Positions 1-7,259 of a stretch of 64,000 nt of DNA are shown piece after piece. This DNA comes from Candidatus Vesicomyidisocius sp. Pext_18_S21 (lineage in GTDB: Bacteria > Pseudomonadota > Gammaproteobacteria > PS1 > Pseudothioglobaceae). Each line of letters begins with the position of its first letter. Positions within the stretch are counted from its first letter, which is position 1. The notes under the pieces are model-generated. The model made no database searches. It was given only the letters and a program-made list of their open reading frames with translations, and was not told the DNA's origin. The translations under genes and the position numbers were made by a program. The stretch covers positions 310,001 to 374,000 of the forward strand of contig CP072535.1 in assembly GCA_021730165.1 (NCBI GenBank), in the 5' to 3' direction.

Positions 1-154
1 TCTTTTTATGTACGGGTTTAGCACAAGGCATTAAAAATAATTTAGATAATCTAAGTTTAACTTTAAGTTGGGTAGCATTTTTTAGATGTCCGTAATGAAT
101 TGGATCAAATGATCCGCCAAAAAAACCAATTATTTTAAATAACTTAGAATGCAA
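1..154 (-). CDS. nadD: Nicotinate-nucleotide adenylyltransferase, N-terminal part (partial)
   Basis: NadD transfers AMP from ATP to nicotinate mononucleotide in NAD synthesis. The reverse strand reads KIIGFFGGSFDPIHYGHLKN, which contains the nucleotidyltransferase motif GGSFDPIHYGH. The gene runs off the left edge, so only about 50 N-terminal residues are visible. No ATG exists between the in-frame TAA of the upstream gene (170-172) and the motif. The only usual start codons are TTG at 152-154 and TTG at 164-166, so the start is uncertain. No clear ribosome binding site is visible, and translation may be coupled to the hydrolase gene just upstream. CoaD at 29452 shares the fold but starts with a different motif context. 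Confidence 0.85.
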   Translation of the reverse strand, partial: MHSKLFKIIGFFGGSFDPIHYGHLKNATQLKVKLRLSKLFLMPCAKPVHKK

Positions 155-169
155 ACTTTTTTGCAATGC

Positions 170-892
170 TTATAATATATCTTTAATTTCTGCTTGGGTT
201 AGTGGTCCTGTAGGATAAGGAATTCTTCCTTGTTGCATGCTATTTACGTAATTAATAAAATCATCTTCGTTGTCAAGTAATAAGAAAGCATTTCCTTGTT
301 TTTGTTCACCCATTGTTGTGTTAATTTTTGAGCCGTAGTCATGTCCACAATGTAGCATAACATCATTATCAATATATTTGAGTTTTTGCATGGAGTCGAA
401 TAATTCTTTAATATTACCACCAGGTAATGAACAATGCCCTGCCCCGTAAACAAACAAAGTATCGCCAGCAATAATATGTCTATCTAATAAATAACAAATA
501 CCACCAGCACTGTGTCCTGGTGTGTTAATAATTTTAGCTGCTGTATTGCCAATAAGAATAGTCTCGTTATTTTCAACTGTCTTAGGTAAGTTATTAATCT
601 GTAAATAAGGAATTTCATTAATACCTGCTGTTATTTTAGCACTCGTTGCTTCTACAATTTCATCAACGGCATTGGTATGGTCAAAGTGCCAATGAGTTAG
701 CCAAATATCAGTGAGTTTGTAGCCTTTATCATTTATTCTTTGAATAAATAATGGTGCATCCCATGCTGGATCAACAATGGCGCAGGTTTTTGTACTATGG
801 TCAAAGATAAAGTGAATAGAATCTTCTAAAACACCAATATGATAGAGAATTTCTAGTGTATAAGTTTTTTCTTTAAAGGTTTGTATATCCAT
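170..892 (-). CDS. Metallo-beta-lactamase-fold hydrolase, glyoxalase II-like
   Basis: A 240-residue protein of the MBL-fold hydrolase superfamily. It has the metal-binding motif THWHFDH (H67, H69, D71, H72), a second histidine in TPGHSAG (H127), a bridging aspartate in AGDTLF (D144) and a final histidine in LHCGHDY. These are the dinuclear metal ligands of hydroxyacylglutathione hydrolases (glyoxalase II), which release lactate from S-lactoylglutathione. The C-terminal domain that binds the substrate is short and divergent, so another thioester substrate is possible. There is no signal peptide, so it should be cytoplasmic. It lies immediately upstream of nadD on the same strand and probably shares its transcript. 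Confidence 0.85.
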   Translation of the reverse strand: MDIQTFKEKTYTLEILYHIGVLEDSIHFIFDHSTKTCAIVDPAWDAPLFIQRINDKGYKLTDIWLTHWHFDHTNAVDEIVEATSAKITAGINEIPYLQINNLPKTVENNETILIGNTAAKIINTPGHSAGGICYLLDRHIIAGDTLFVYGAGHCSLPGGNIKELFDSMQKLKYIDNDVMLHCGHDYGSKINTTMGEQKQGNAFLLLDNEDDFINYVNSMQQGRIPYPTGPLTQAEIKDIL

Positions 893-989
893 GTAATTAT
901 TTTAATAATTATGTCTTGACTATTTCAACTTAGAGATTATAATTTAAATTTTTTGCTACTAGGTTAGTAATTTAATAATGTTTTGTTTT

Positions 990-1065
990 GGGGCTATAGC
1001 TCAGTTGGGAGAGTACGACACTGGCAGTGTTGGGGTCAGCGGTTCGATTCCGCTTAGCTCCACCA
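990..1065 (+). tRNA. tRNA-Ala (anticodon GGC)
   Basis: A cloverleaf can be folded by eye. The acceptor stem GGGGCTA pairs with TAGCTCC, with one G-T pair. The D arm is GCTC/GAGT, and the anticodon stem CGACA/TGTTG carries loop CTGGCAG, giving anticodon GGC. The T arm is AGCGG-TTCGATT-CCGCT. The CCA end is encoded (1063-1065). It lies 16 bases before tRNA-Glu and was probably transcribed with it. Confidence 0.95.
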
Positions 1066-1081
1066 TAAGCAAAAATATTAT

Positions 1082-1156
1082 GTCGCCTTCGTCTATCGGT
1101 TAGGACACAAGGTTTTCATCCTTGTAAGAGGAGTTCGATTCTCCTAGGCGATGCCA
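1082..1156 (+). tRNA. tRNA-Glu (anticodon TTC), copy 1
   Basis: The acceptor stem GTCGCCT pairs with AGGCGAT. The anticodon stem CAAGG/CCTTG carries loop TTTTCAT, giving anticodon TTC. The T arm is GAGGA-GTTCGAT-TCTCC and the CCA end is encoded. This is the first of two tRNA-Glu(TTC) genes within 1.1 kb. Glu-tRNA also supplies tetrapyrrole synthesis in most gammaproteobacteria, and misacylated Glu-tRNA(Gln) is the GatCAB substrate (gatCAB is at 15957-19120). Confidence 0.95.
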
Positions 1157-1433
1157 TATTCTAAGTAAGTTTTGATAGATTAGGTTTTGTTGATTATGTC
1201 ATTAGTTTAGATAATGTATTTATATTTCTTTTATTTAAGAAATATAAATATGGTAATCTAACTTAGAATTGATCAAAGTAGTTTGGTAGAAATATTCCTA
1301 ATAGGGATAAACGATAGCTCTAAAGTACTCCATTCATTTAGGCGTTTTGCTAGTGTATGTGAAGTTAGAGGTCAAATATTAATATTGTGGGATATAGTTA
1401 GTAAAATAGTAGACTATGGTCTCTAAAAAAAAT
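1157..1433. other. Non-coding stretch after the tRNA pair
   Basis: No convincing reading frame is present. The first 113 bases hold the nested inverted repeat at 1158-1269. I recognise nothing in the remaining 160 bases before the stop of the small membrane protein gene. Confidence 0.6.
1158..1269 (+). repeat. Nested inverted-repeat structure downstream of tRNA-Glu
   Basis: Three nested arms pair perfectly. The outer arm is ATTCTAAGT (1158-1166) with ACTTAGAAT (1261-1269). The middle arm is AGATTA (1177-1182) with TAATCT (1254-1259). The inner hairpin is a 14-bp stem (1217-1230 with 1237-1250) around a 6-base loop. It starts two bases after the CCA of tRNA-Glu. It lacks the T run of a classical terminator, so a processing or termination role is only a guess. 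Confidence 0.6.
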
Positions 1434-1763
1434 TTATAGGTTTGTTAGTATTATTATTGTAAATGTGATAGTTATGACACCTAAAGCAACTGTTATTTTA
1501 GCTAATACAGTCCAAATTTTTGAACCCGTATAACGATTAGCAGCGTTCCATGTACCTATCATTTGACATACGTTATATGCTAAAGACACTAATATCGTAA
1601 TAATAACCAGTGCTATAGATTCAGACATCTCAGCTCCTAGCATTACTATTTGCCCAATAAGTCCTACTAATACACCATAGAACCAATATGTTTTAGCTAG
1701 ACCAAAATCACCATCAATTAACTTCTTAAAAAAAACTTTTTGTATTTCTTGAACATCATCCAT
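1434..1763 (-). CDS. Small inner-membrane protein of unknown function
   Basis: A 109-residue protein with three predicted membrane segments, at roughly residues 27-45, 50-68 and 86-107. A polar N-terminus contains GDFGLAKTYWFYG, and a conserved-looking loop contains GTWNAANRYTG. This layout recurs in small uncharacterised proteobacterial membrane proteins, but I cannot name a family with certainty and propose no function. An AGGA ribosome binding site (1772-1775) lies 8 bases before the ATG, which supports this start. It stands alone between two tRNA blocks, on the opposite strand to the tRNAs. Confidence 0.7.
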   Translation of the reverse strand: MDDVQEIQKVFFKKLIDGDFGLAKTYWFYGVLVGLIGQIVMLGAEMSESIALVIITILVSLAYNVCQMIGTWNAANRYTGSKIWTVLAKITVALGVITITFTIIILTNL

Positions 1764-2074
1764 ATATTAATTCCTATTATTTTCATATTAAATAGTTGTT
1801 CTAGCTGATAAAACTTAATTGTAGACTAAATTGATATAATACTTTACTTAGGTTTTAATAAAGTATTAAGTAATATAATTTAATAATACAAATCAAATTA
1901 CAGCAATAATTGTTACTATCATCTAGATTTGATTTAAGAATAATAATATAAAAAGTTCAAGAGTATTATAGAACTATATCTACTATATAATTCTTCTAAG
2001 CGTAACCCTGTATTTTTTGTCTGTTTGTAAAATATTTAGTTTATTTCTCTAAATTTATCTATTAAAATACCTCT
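1764..2074. other. Non-coding stretch with one 10-bp hairpin
   Basis: No gene is seen in these 311 AT-rich bases. One perfect inverted repeat is present: TAATACTTTA (1837-1846) with TAAAGTATTA (1859-1868), loop 12 bases. A TATAAT hexamer at 1835-1840 overlaps its left arm, but I found no matching -35 element at proper spacing. Confidence 0.5.
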
Positions 2075-2149
2075 GTCGCGTTCGTCTAGTCTGGCCCAGG
2101 ACCCTAGGATTTCATCCTAGCAACAGGAGTTCAAATCTCTTACGCGACG
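2075..2149 (+). tRNA. tRNA-Glu (anticodon TTC), copy 2, CCA not encoded
   Basis: The acceptor stem GTCGCGT pairs perfectly with ACGCGAC. The D arm is GTC/GAC with an enlarged D loop. The anticodon stem CTAGG/CCTAG carries loop ATTTCAT, giving anticodon TTC. The T stem AGGAG/CTCTT includes one G-T pair. The discriminator G2149 is followed by CTA, so the CCA tail must be added by an enzyme, unlike copy 1. The acceptor stem sequence also differs from copy 1, so the pair does not look like a recent duplication. Confidence 0.88.
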
Positions 2150-2180
2150 CTATCTATATCTACGTAAGTGTTGTATAAAT

Positions 2181-3125
2181 ATGAGTTTATTAAGTATTAT
2201 TATTCCAAATAGATTCATTAGTCAGCGGCTTGATGTTGCAATGGCAAAAATGTTGCCTAATTATTCACGTACTAAAATTACCTACTGGATAAAATCTGGG
2301 AATGCTTTAATTCATCGTAAAACTTTTAAACCTAAAGAAAAAGTTTTAGGCGGTGAGATAGTTAATTTATCAATTAAAACTAAAAAAACTAATGCGTGGC
2401 TAGCAGAAGATATTACCATTGATGTGGTATATGAAGATTCAGAGATCATTGTTGTTAACAAGCCAGTAGGTTTAGTGACACATCCTGGCGCAAGTAATTG
2501 GACAGGAACACTTGCTAATGCATTGTTATATTATGATTCATCTTTAGCTAATCTTGATCGAGCTGGTATTGTTCATCGCTTGGATAAAAATACTTCAGGA
2601 TTAATGGTTGTTGCACGTAGTAAATATGCACAAAAATATTTAACTGAGCAGTTACAAACTCATAGCATTTCACGAGAATATTCAGCCATTGTATATGGTT
2701 ATATGATTTCTGGTGGTAGTGTTGATGCACCAATAGGGCGTAATCCTAAAGATAGAATTAAACAAGCAGTGGTTAAAGACGGTAAAGACGCTTTTACTTA
2801 TTATCGTATTATTGAACGTTTCAAACACCATACCCATGTTAAGGCAATTTTAAAAACAGGTCGTACCCATCAAATTAGAGTACACTTGTCATTTATTGGA
2901 CATCCACTTATTGCTGATCCAATATATGGTGGTAAAGTTTATTTTCCCAAAAAAGCAGATAAACAACTAATAAAAGTACTTAAAAACTTCAATCATCAAA
3001 CTCTTCATGCTAAAAAGCTCACGCTTACTCATCCAATATCTGGTGAATTAATGTCATGGAAAATGCCATTACCACAAGATATGAAAGATTTATTACAAGT
3101 ATTAGCTAAATTTGATGCGTGCTAA
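2181..3125 (+). CDS. rluD: 23S rRNA pseudouridine synthase RluD
   Basis: A 314-residue pseudouridine synthase of the RluA family. An N-terminal S4 RNA-binding domain (about residues 14-65, with QRLDVAMAKMLPNYSR) is followed by the catalytic domain. The catalytic aspartate is in VHRLDKNTSGL (D135). The segment VTHPGASNWTGTLANALL is typical of RluD rather than RluC. RluD makes pseudouridines 1911, 1915 and 1917 in helix 69 of 23S rRNA, which matters for ribosome assembly and release. The gene starts 31 bases after tRNA-Glu copy 2 and is followed by convergent genes. The usual neighbour yfiH (polyphenol oxidase) is not present. Confidence 0.93.
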   Translation: MSLLSIIIPNRFISQRLDVAMAKMLPNYSRTKITYWIKSGNALIHRKTFKPKEKVLGGEIVNLSIKTKKTNAWLAEDITIDVVYEDSEIIVVNKPVGLVTHPGASNWTGTLANALLYYDSSLANLDRAGIVHRLDKNTSGLMVVARSKYAQKYLTEQLQTHSISREYSAIVYGYMISGGSVDAPIGRNPKDRIKQAVVKDGKDAFTYYRIIERFKHHTHVKAILKTGRTHQIRVHLSFIGHPLIADPIYGGKVYFPKKADKQLIKVLKNFNHQTLHAKKLTLTHPISGELMSWKMPLPQDMKDLLQVLAKFDAC

Positions 3126-3180
3126 TTAGAATTGTAAATCAGGTATTAAGCTAAATAAAATATTGAGCTATTATTTTTTG

Positions 3181-3597
3181 TTATAGTTGCTTTTCTTTAT
3201 TATTTTTAAGCGTGCCACTTGCACTAAAGCTCATCTCTTTAGTGGATGTATTAAGATGATAATAATGTAGTGGCTTTTGTTTGCGTTGTTTTTGTTGTAC
3301 CACACATCCTACAACTGTAAATTTACCTTTAAGTTCAATATCATCATATTGTGTATTTAAGCAGATCAAAAATTTTCTTGAACCACGTTCAATATATTGG
3401 CGAAAATATATCTCCATATCATATCGTACAACAGCATAAGCGTGATTATGAATTTGCATACTAGGGTCAATAATAACAATACAGTTCTCACTAAATTCTG
3501 GTGTCATGTATTTACCTAAATTTTGCAGTGCAAATGGCTCAGAGTTAGTTGAACAATTTGTATTAAACATCTCTTGTGGTGTGTCTAAGTCTGACAT
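3181..3597 (-). CDS. S24/LexA-like fold protein lacking the catalytic dyad
   Basis: A 138-residue protein whose residues 20-100 follow the C-terminal S24 peptidase domain of LexA and phage repressors: PFALQNLGKYMTPEF, VIIDPS, YAVVRYD and a terminal VVGCVV strand. In LexA-type proteins the catalytic serine lies in GxSM and the lysine in a VxKR-like strand. Here the corresponding positions read GKYM (Y30) and YFRQ (R66), so both catalytic residues appear replaced. There is no DNA-binding domain. It may be a structural or binding relic rather than a protease. Its start overlaps the 3' end of mutM by 13 bases, so the two are probably co-transcribed. Fold assignment is from sequence reading; function is unknown. 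Confidence 0.7.
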   Translation of the reverse strand: MSDLDTPQEMFNTNCSTNSEPFALQNLGKYMTPEFSENCIVIIDPSMQIHNHAYAVVRYDMEIYFRQYIERGSRKFLICLNTQYDDIELKGKFTVVGCVVQQKQRKQKPLHYYHLNTSTKEMSFSASGTLKNNKEKQL

Positions 3598-4394
3598 TTT
3601 TTACAATAGAATGTTGATCGTTGGTTTTGTAGAAACCAAGTTATTATACCTTTACAACGATAACATTTTTTATTTTTACAGCCATATACAGATAAATTTT
3701 TTGTGAAATATCCTGGGTTACCATTAACTTGAACAAAATCTTTTAAAGTTGTACCACCTACTTTAATAGCCTGAGTTAAGATAGTTTTAATACATTGTGT
3801 TAAAACATTATATCTAGTTTTAGATATACTTCCAGCCTTGAGTTTGGGATTAATACTTGCCATAAATAAACTTTCGCAAGCATAGATATTACCCACACCA
3901 ACCACTATTTTGTTATCCATAATAAAAGCTTTGATATTTTGTTGTTTGTTTCTTGATTTTTGATATAAATACCCATCATAGAATGATTTTTTTAATGGCT
4001 CAACTCCTAATGAGTCTAGTAGTTTATGTGAGCCATCTTTTGAAAATAACACTGCACCAAAACGTCTTGGGTCTTTTAAGCGCATACTTGTTCCATTCTT
4101 CAATTGTAATTCAAAATGTTCATGTTTTAATAGTGGTGTATTTATATCAACCACTGTAATTGAACCGCTCATACCTAAATGGATTATTAAGGTACCTACT
4201 TCAAATTTAATTAATAAGTATTTACCACGACGATTAATTGTGCTGATTAATTGATTAGTGAGCGTTGTTGATAAGTGTTTAGGAATAATCCAACGTAAAT
4301 TCTCTCGATGTAGTATAACTTTGGTTACTTTTTGATTGATAATCAGAGGTGTAAGCCCACGTTTAATGGTTTCAATTTCAGGAAGTTCTGGCAT
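3585..4394 (-). CDS. mutM: Formamidopyrimidine-DNA glycosylase
   Basis: Fpg/MutM removes 8-oxoguanine and formamidopyrimidines from DNA by a bifunctional glycosylase/AP-lyase reaction. The protein has 269 residues, the normal length. The N-terminus is MPELPEIET, where the proline after Met is the catalytic nucleophile and the glutamate follows. VVGVGNIYACESLF is the conserved helix-two-turn-helix region. The C-terminal zinc finger is intact as C-x2-C-x16-C-x2-C. The gene ends inside the start of the S24-like gene. Its retention shows that base-excision repair of oxidised guanine is kept in this genome. Confidence 0.96.
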   Translation of the reverse strand: MPELPEIETIKRGLTPLIINQKVTKVILHRENLRWIIPKHLSTTLTNQLISTINRRGKYLLIKFEVGTLIIHLGMSGSITVVDINTPLLKHEHFELQLKNGTSMRLKDPRRFGAVLFSKDGSHKLLDSLGVEPLKKSFYDGYLYQKSRNKQQNIKAFIMDNKIVVGVGNIYACESLFMASINPKLKAGSISKTRYNVLTQCIKTILTQAIKVGGTTLKDFVQVNGNPGYFTKNLSVYGCKNKKCYRCKGIITWFLQNQRSTFYCKKCQT

Positions 4395-4459
4395 AAAATA
4401 ATTTTAAATTATAGAATAACCTATTATAATTATCAACTTTAACAACTATGGAGAAAAAT

Positions 4460-5044
4460 ATGTTTAATCGTATTAATTTAGTTCAGTGCAAAATCATTTT
4501 AGGCTTTATTTTATCAGTTATTGTATTCTTTAGTTTTAATTATAAATTAGTAGAGGCTCAGAACCTAACACATTATGGCCTAATAGTATGGTTACACGTT
4601 CTAGCAGGTATTGTTTGGATTGGTTTGCTTTATTACTTTAATTTCGTGCAAGTTCCAGCTATGGGTCAAGCATTATCAGATACTGACGGTCCTGGTCCAG
4701 CAGCTATTGGTAAGTATATTGCTCCTCGTGCTTTATTATGGTTTCGTATGGCGGCAATAACTACTTGGATTTTAGGTTTAGTATTGTTAGCAACAAAAGA
4801 TGCTATTCTTAGTGCATTTATGTTAGAACCTACTTTTCAAATTATTGGTATTGGTACATGGATGGGAACTATCATGTTATTTAATGTTTGGTTTATTATT
4901 TGGCCAAATCAGCAAAAGATTTTAGGTATGAAATCTGCAAGTGATGCAGCAATTGTAATAGCAAAAAAAAATGCAGCATTAGCATCAAGTGTTAATGTAA
5001 TTTTATCTATTCCAATGTTGTTAACTATGCTTGCATGGCATTAA
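4460..5044 (+). CDS. PuuD-like (urate oxidase N-terminal type) membrane protein
   Basis: About 194 residues with an N-terminal hydrophobic segment and three to four further membrane helices. The stretches VWLHVLAGIVWIGLLYYFNF and FNVWFIIWPNQQKILG are characteristic of the membrane domain found at the N-terminus of PuuD urate hydroxylases. Here the domain stands alone, without the C-terminal cytochrome-like part. Histidine 49 in the WLH motif could bind haem, but this is inference. I place the start at ATG 4460 because the GGAG at 4450-4453 is well spaced for it; an in-frame ATG at 4448 lies on top of that site. No purine degradation genes are adjacent. Confidence 0.72.
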   Translation: MFNRINLVQCKIILGFILSVIVFFSFNYKLVEAQNLTHYGLIVWLHVLAGIVWIGLLYYFNFVQVPAMGQALSDTDGPGPAAIGKYIAPRALLWFRMAAITTWILGLVLLATKDAILSAFMLEPTFQIIGIGTWMGTIMLFNVWFIIWPNQQKILGMKSASDAAIVIAKKNAALASSVNVILSIPMLLTMLAWH

Positions 5045-5358
5045 AGTAAGAGTTGTGTAATTTATTAAAGTATTTGGTTTACATAAGTACTCTATTGCTA
5101 TTTTAATAATACATATTATTTGTTTTATGTTTGTATAACATATTCTAACTTTAGCATTAAAGGCGGTTTTTAGATTTTCATATATTGTATATTTTTGTAG
5201 TAAATTTGTATATTTTGTATCTTTTTTGTAGAAAAATATTTATTACTTAAAACATATGTGTATAATTTACAACATCTTTGTGTTACTTGCAAAGTAATTA
5301 ATGCCACAGATTAAAGACTTCTTTTGGCGTATTATTTTTAAATTTTTGGAGATAAAAT
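5045..5358. other. Upstream region of the porin gene
   Basis: These 314 very AT-rich bases contain no gene. They hold the likely porin promoter (TATAAT at 5261-5266) and a small hairpin (TTACTT-GCA-AAGTAA) in the presumed leader at about 5284-5298. I see nothing else. Confidence 0.55.
5261..5266 (+). promoter_or_regulatory. -10 element of the porin promoter
   Basis: A perfect TATAAT preceded by TG two bases upstream (extended -10). The -35 region is weak (TTTATT at 16-base spacing). Transcription would start near 5273, giving an approximately 85-base leader before the GGAG-supported ATG at 5359. Confidence 0.5.
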
Positions 5359-6411
5359 ATGAGAAAACAGTTATTAATTGCCGCTGTTGCAGCAACAATG
5401 TCAGTAGCTGCTACAGCGGATATTTCGATCACGGGTGATGCTTATATAAATTTTGCTAAACAAAAAATTGGAGCAGCTGATACTGCGAATACTAATTATG
5501 ATAGTCAGCGTATTCGTTTAAAAGTAGTTGGTTCTGCAGGTGATGCTAAGGTAACTGCCGTCATACGTAATGATGGCGCAACTCGTGCAAATGATATTGA
5601 TATTAATAGTAGTAAAAAAGGTCTTCATATGGATAGTTTATATTTAACTACCAAAGTAGGGCCTGTTAATGTCAAAGTGGGGGATTATTGGGGCACCATT
5701 GGTTTAGGTGCTCGTTCTTTAGATGCTGCTAGGTCAAACGCATTATCTGCATCAACTAAAGTAGGTGATTGGAAGTTAGGTTTATTTACTGCTGATGGTT
5801 CTAGTGATGATGGTTCTGATACAACTAATGTAAGTGTTTCTGGTCTGTTGGGTCCAGTTTCTGTTGGATTAGTGCATAATCCTGGCGGATTTACAAATTT
5901 TACTGCTAAAACTACATTTAATGGTATTTTGTTTGCTGTTGACAAATGGAATGATAAAAGAAGGAATATTGTTCATAACGATACAACTCTTATCCATATT
6001 GCCGGTAAAGTTAATCACTTTACGTGGGATTTAGCGCAGATAAAAAATGACCAAGCTTCTGATATAACTGATACCAGCATTGTTACTAATGGTAAGTTTG
6101 CGCCATTAGGTTCTATGTTGATAGGTAGATCTGCTCGTGGTGGTACAGCAACTGCTGTTGCTGATGTTAGTCATTTTAGTGAAATCTTAGGTGTTGCAGT
6201 TAGTACTAAATTAGCAGGTAATACAGTTAAAGCTATCTATACTAAAAATACTATGTTTGGTAATGATAAAGTAACAGGTACAGAGTTAATAGTTAGTCGT
6301 CCTTTAGGTGGTACTACTTTAACAGCTAATATTGCTAAACTTTCTGATGTGAATACTATTGTGAATGGTAATGCTACTAATACAGGTCTTAGACTTGATG
6401 TTAAGTTCTAG
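5359..6411 (+). CDS. Outer-membrane porin (Gram-negative type)
   Basis: A 350-residue protein with a signal peptide: basic MRK, a hydrophobic stretch, and cleavage near AATA-D about residue 20. The mature part begins DISITGDAYINF, as in general trimeric porins. It continues as alternating short beta-strands and ends in a C-terminal phenylalanine (LDVKF), the signal for barrel assembly by the BAM complex. It should form a diffusion pore in the outer membrane. A GGAG site lies 7 bases before the ATG. The gene has its own promoter and a strong terminator, consistent with high monocistronic expression. Base composition is less AT-rich than its surroundings, as expected for an abundant protein. 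Confidence 0.88.
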   Translation: MRKQLLIAAVAATMSVAATADISITGDAYINFAKQKIGAADTANTNYDSQRIRLKVVGSAGDAKVTAVIRNDGATRANDIDINSSKKGLHMDSLYLTTKVGPVNVKVGDYWGTIGLGARSLDAARSNALSASTKVGDWKLGLFTADGSSDDGSDTTNVSVSGLLGPVSVGLVHNPGGFTNFTAKTTFNGILFAVDKWNDKRRNIVHNDTTLIHIAGKVNHFTWDLAQIKNDQASDITDTSIVTNGKFAPLGSMLIGRSARGGTATAVADVSHFSEILGVAVSTKLAGNTVKAIYTKNTMFGNDKVTGTELIVSRPLGGTTLTANIAKLSDVNTIVNGNATNTGLRLDVKF

Positions 6412-6467
6412 GTTTTACAACAGTGGTACAAAAGATTAAATTTTAAAAGTTTAATCTAGTTACTTTT

Positions 6468-6503
6468 AAAACCCCTAGTCTTATTTTAAGGCTAGGGGTT
6501 TTT
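6468..6503 (+). terminator. Rho-independent terminator of the porin gene
   Basis: A stem of 11 bp, AAAACCCCTAG with CTAGGGGTTTT, extends inward through AGTCTTA/TAAGGCT with one G-T pair, leaving a tight 3-base loop. A T run follows. It lies 57 bases after the porin stop. The A run on the left side means it could also work on the opposite strand. Confidence 0.85.
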
Positions 6504-6511
6504 ATTTCTTA

Positions 6512-6582
6512 TATTTGTTTTAAATTGAAAACCTTTCTGTCTGATAAAATTCAATAGAAAGGTTTTCAATTTAAAACAAATA
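6512..6582. repeat. 27-bp perfect inverted repeat upstream of ygfZ
   Basis: The left arm (6512-6538) and the right arm (6556-6582) are exact reverse complements over 27 bases, separated by a 17-base loop. The right arm ends 5 bases before the ATG at 6588. There is no T run, so it is not a standard terminator. In RNA it would form a very stable hairpin over the ribosome binding region. Confidence 0.9.
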
Positions 6583-6587
6583 AAAAT

Positions 6588-7259
6588 ATGAAGGTTAGAA
6601 TAACTCTCAAAGTAAGTGGTGCAGATGCACAAAGTTTTTTGCAGGGACAATTGAGTAATGATATTGTTGCCATTGGAGAAAATGAGTGGCAATTGAATGC
6701 GTATTGTCAGTATCAGGGAAAAGTGATTGCTCTGTTTTGGGTCACTAAATATAAAAATGATTTTTACTTGAATTTTCCTAAAAGTTTGCAAGATAAAATC
6801 TCCAAATATCTGCATATGTTTGTATTAATGTCAGATGTTGAAATAGTACAAACATCTTTTAATACTTACCCCCCTATTAATGTAATGAAACATCCTGAAG
6901 TGTATTTAATAACCAGTGAAAAATTTGTACCACAAGAGTTAAATTTAGATATTAATGAGATTGGGGTTAATTTTTCTAAAGGCTGTTATCCTGGACAAGA
7001 AGTAGTTGCACGTTTGCATTACTTAGGTAAACCAAAGCGTCGTATGCGGCTATTTGAATGTGAAGAAATACTGAAAGTAGGCGATAAATTAATTGCACTT
7101 GATTCAAAATCAGTAAAGGCATCAGGCATAGTAGTGCGTTGTATAAAATCATCTGGTAAATTACTGTATTTGGCAACGATTGAGATTAAATATCAAGATA
7201 GTAATATTATATCGAATAATTCTAATGACGCCAAATTCATAAGGATTAAAAATGATTAA
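6588..7259 (+). CDS. ygfZ: YgfZ/GcvT-domain folate-binding Fe-S cluster protein
   Basis: A 223-residue member of the YgfZ family, tetrahydrofolate-binding proteins that help maintain some iron-sulfur enzymes. The diagnostic motif K-G-C-Y-x-G-Q-E is present as KGCYPGQEVVAR, with the key cysteine at C133. The N-terminal part (SFLQGQLSNDI, AYCQYQGKVIALF) matches the GcvT-like fold. At 223 residues it is well short of the roughly 320 of E. coli YgfZ; the central and C-terminal parts are reduced. No Shine-Dalgarno sequence is visible, and the start sits directly behind the 27-bp inverted repeat. The 3' end overlaps nhaD by 8 bases. Confidence 0.85.
   Translation: MKVRITLKVSGADAQSFLQGQLSNDIVAIGENEWQLNAYCQYQGKVIALFWVTKYKNDFYLNFPKSLQDKISKYLHMFVLMSDVEIVQTSFNTYPPINVMKHPEVYLITSEKFVPQELNLDINEIGVNFSKGCYPGQEVVARLHYLGKPKRRMRLFECEEILKVGDKLIALDSKSVKASGIVVRCIKSSGKLLYLATIEIKYQDSNIISNNSNDAKFIRIKND

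Noticed and set aside
5685-5945. 86-codon frame on the minus strand inside the porin gene
   Set aside because: It is a shadow of the porin reading frame without a start signal or recognisable sequence.
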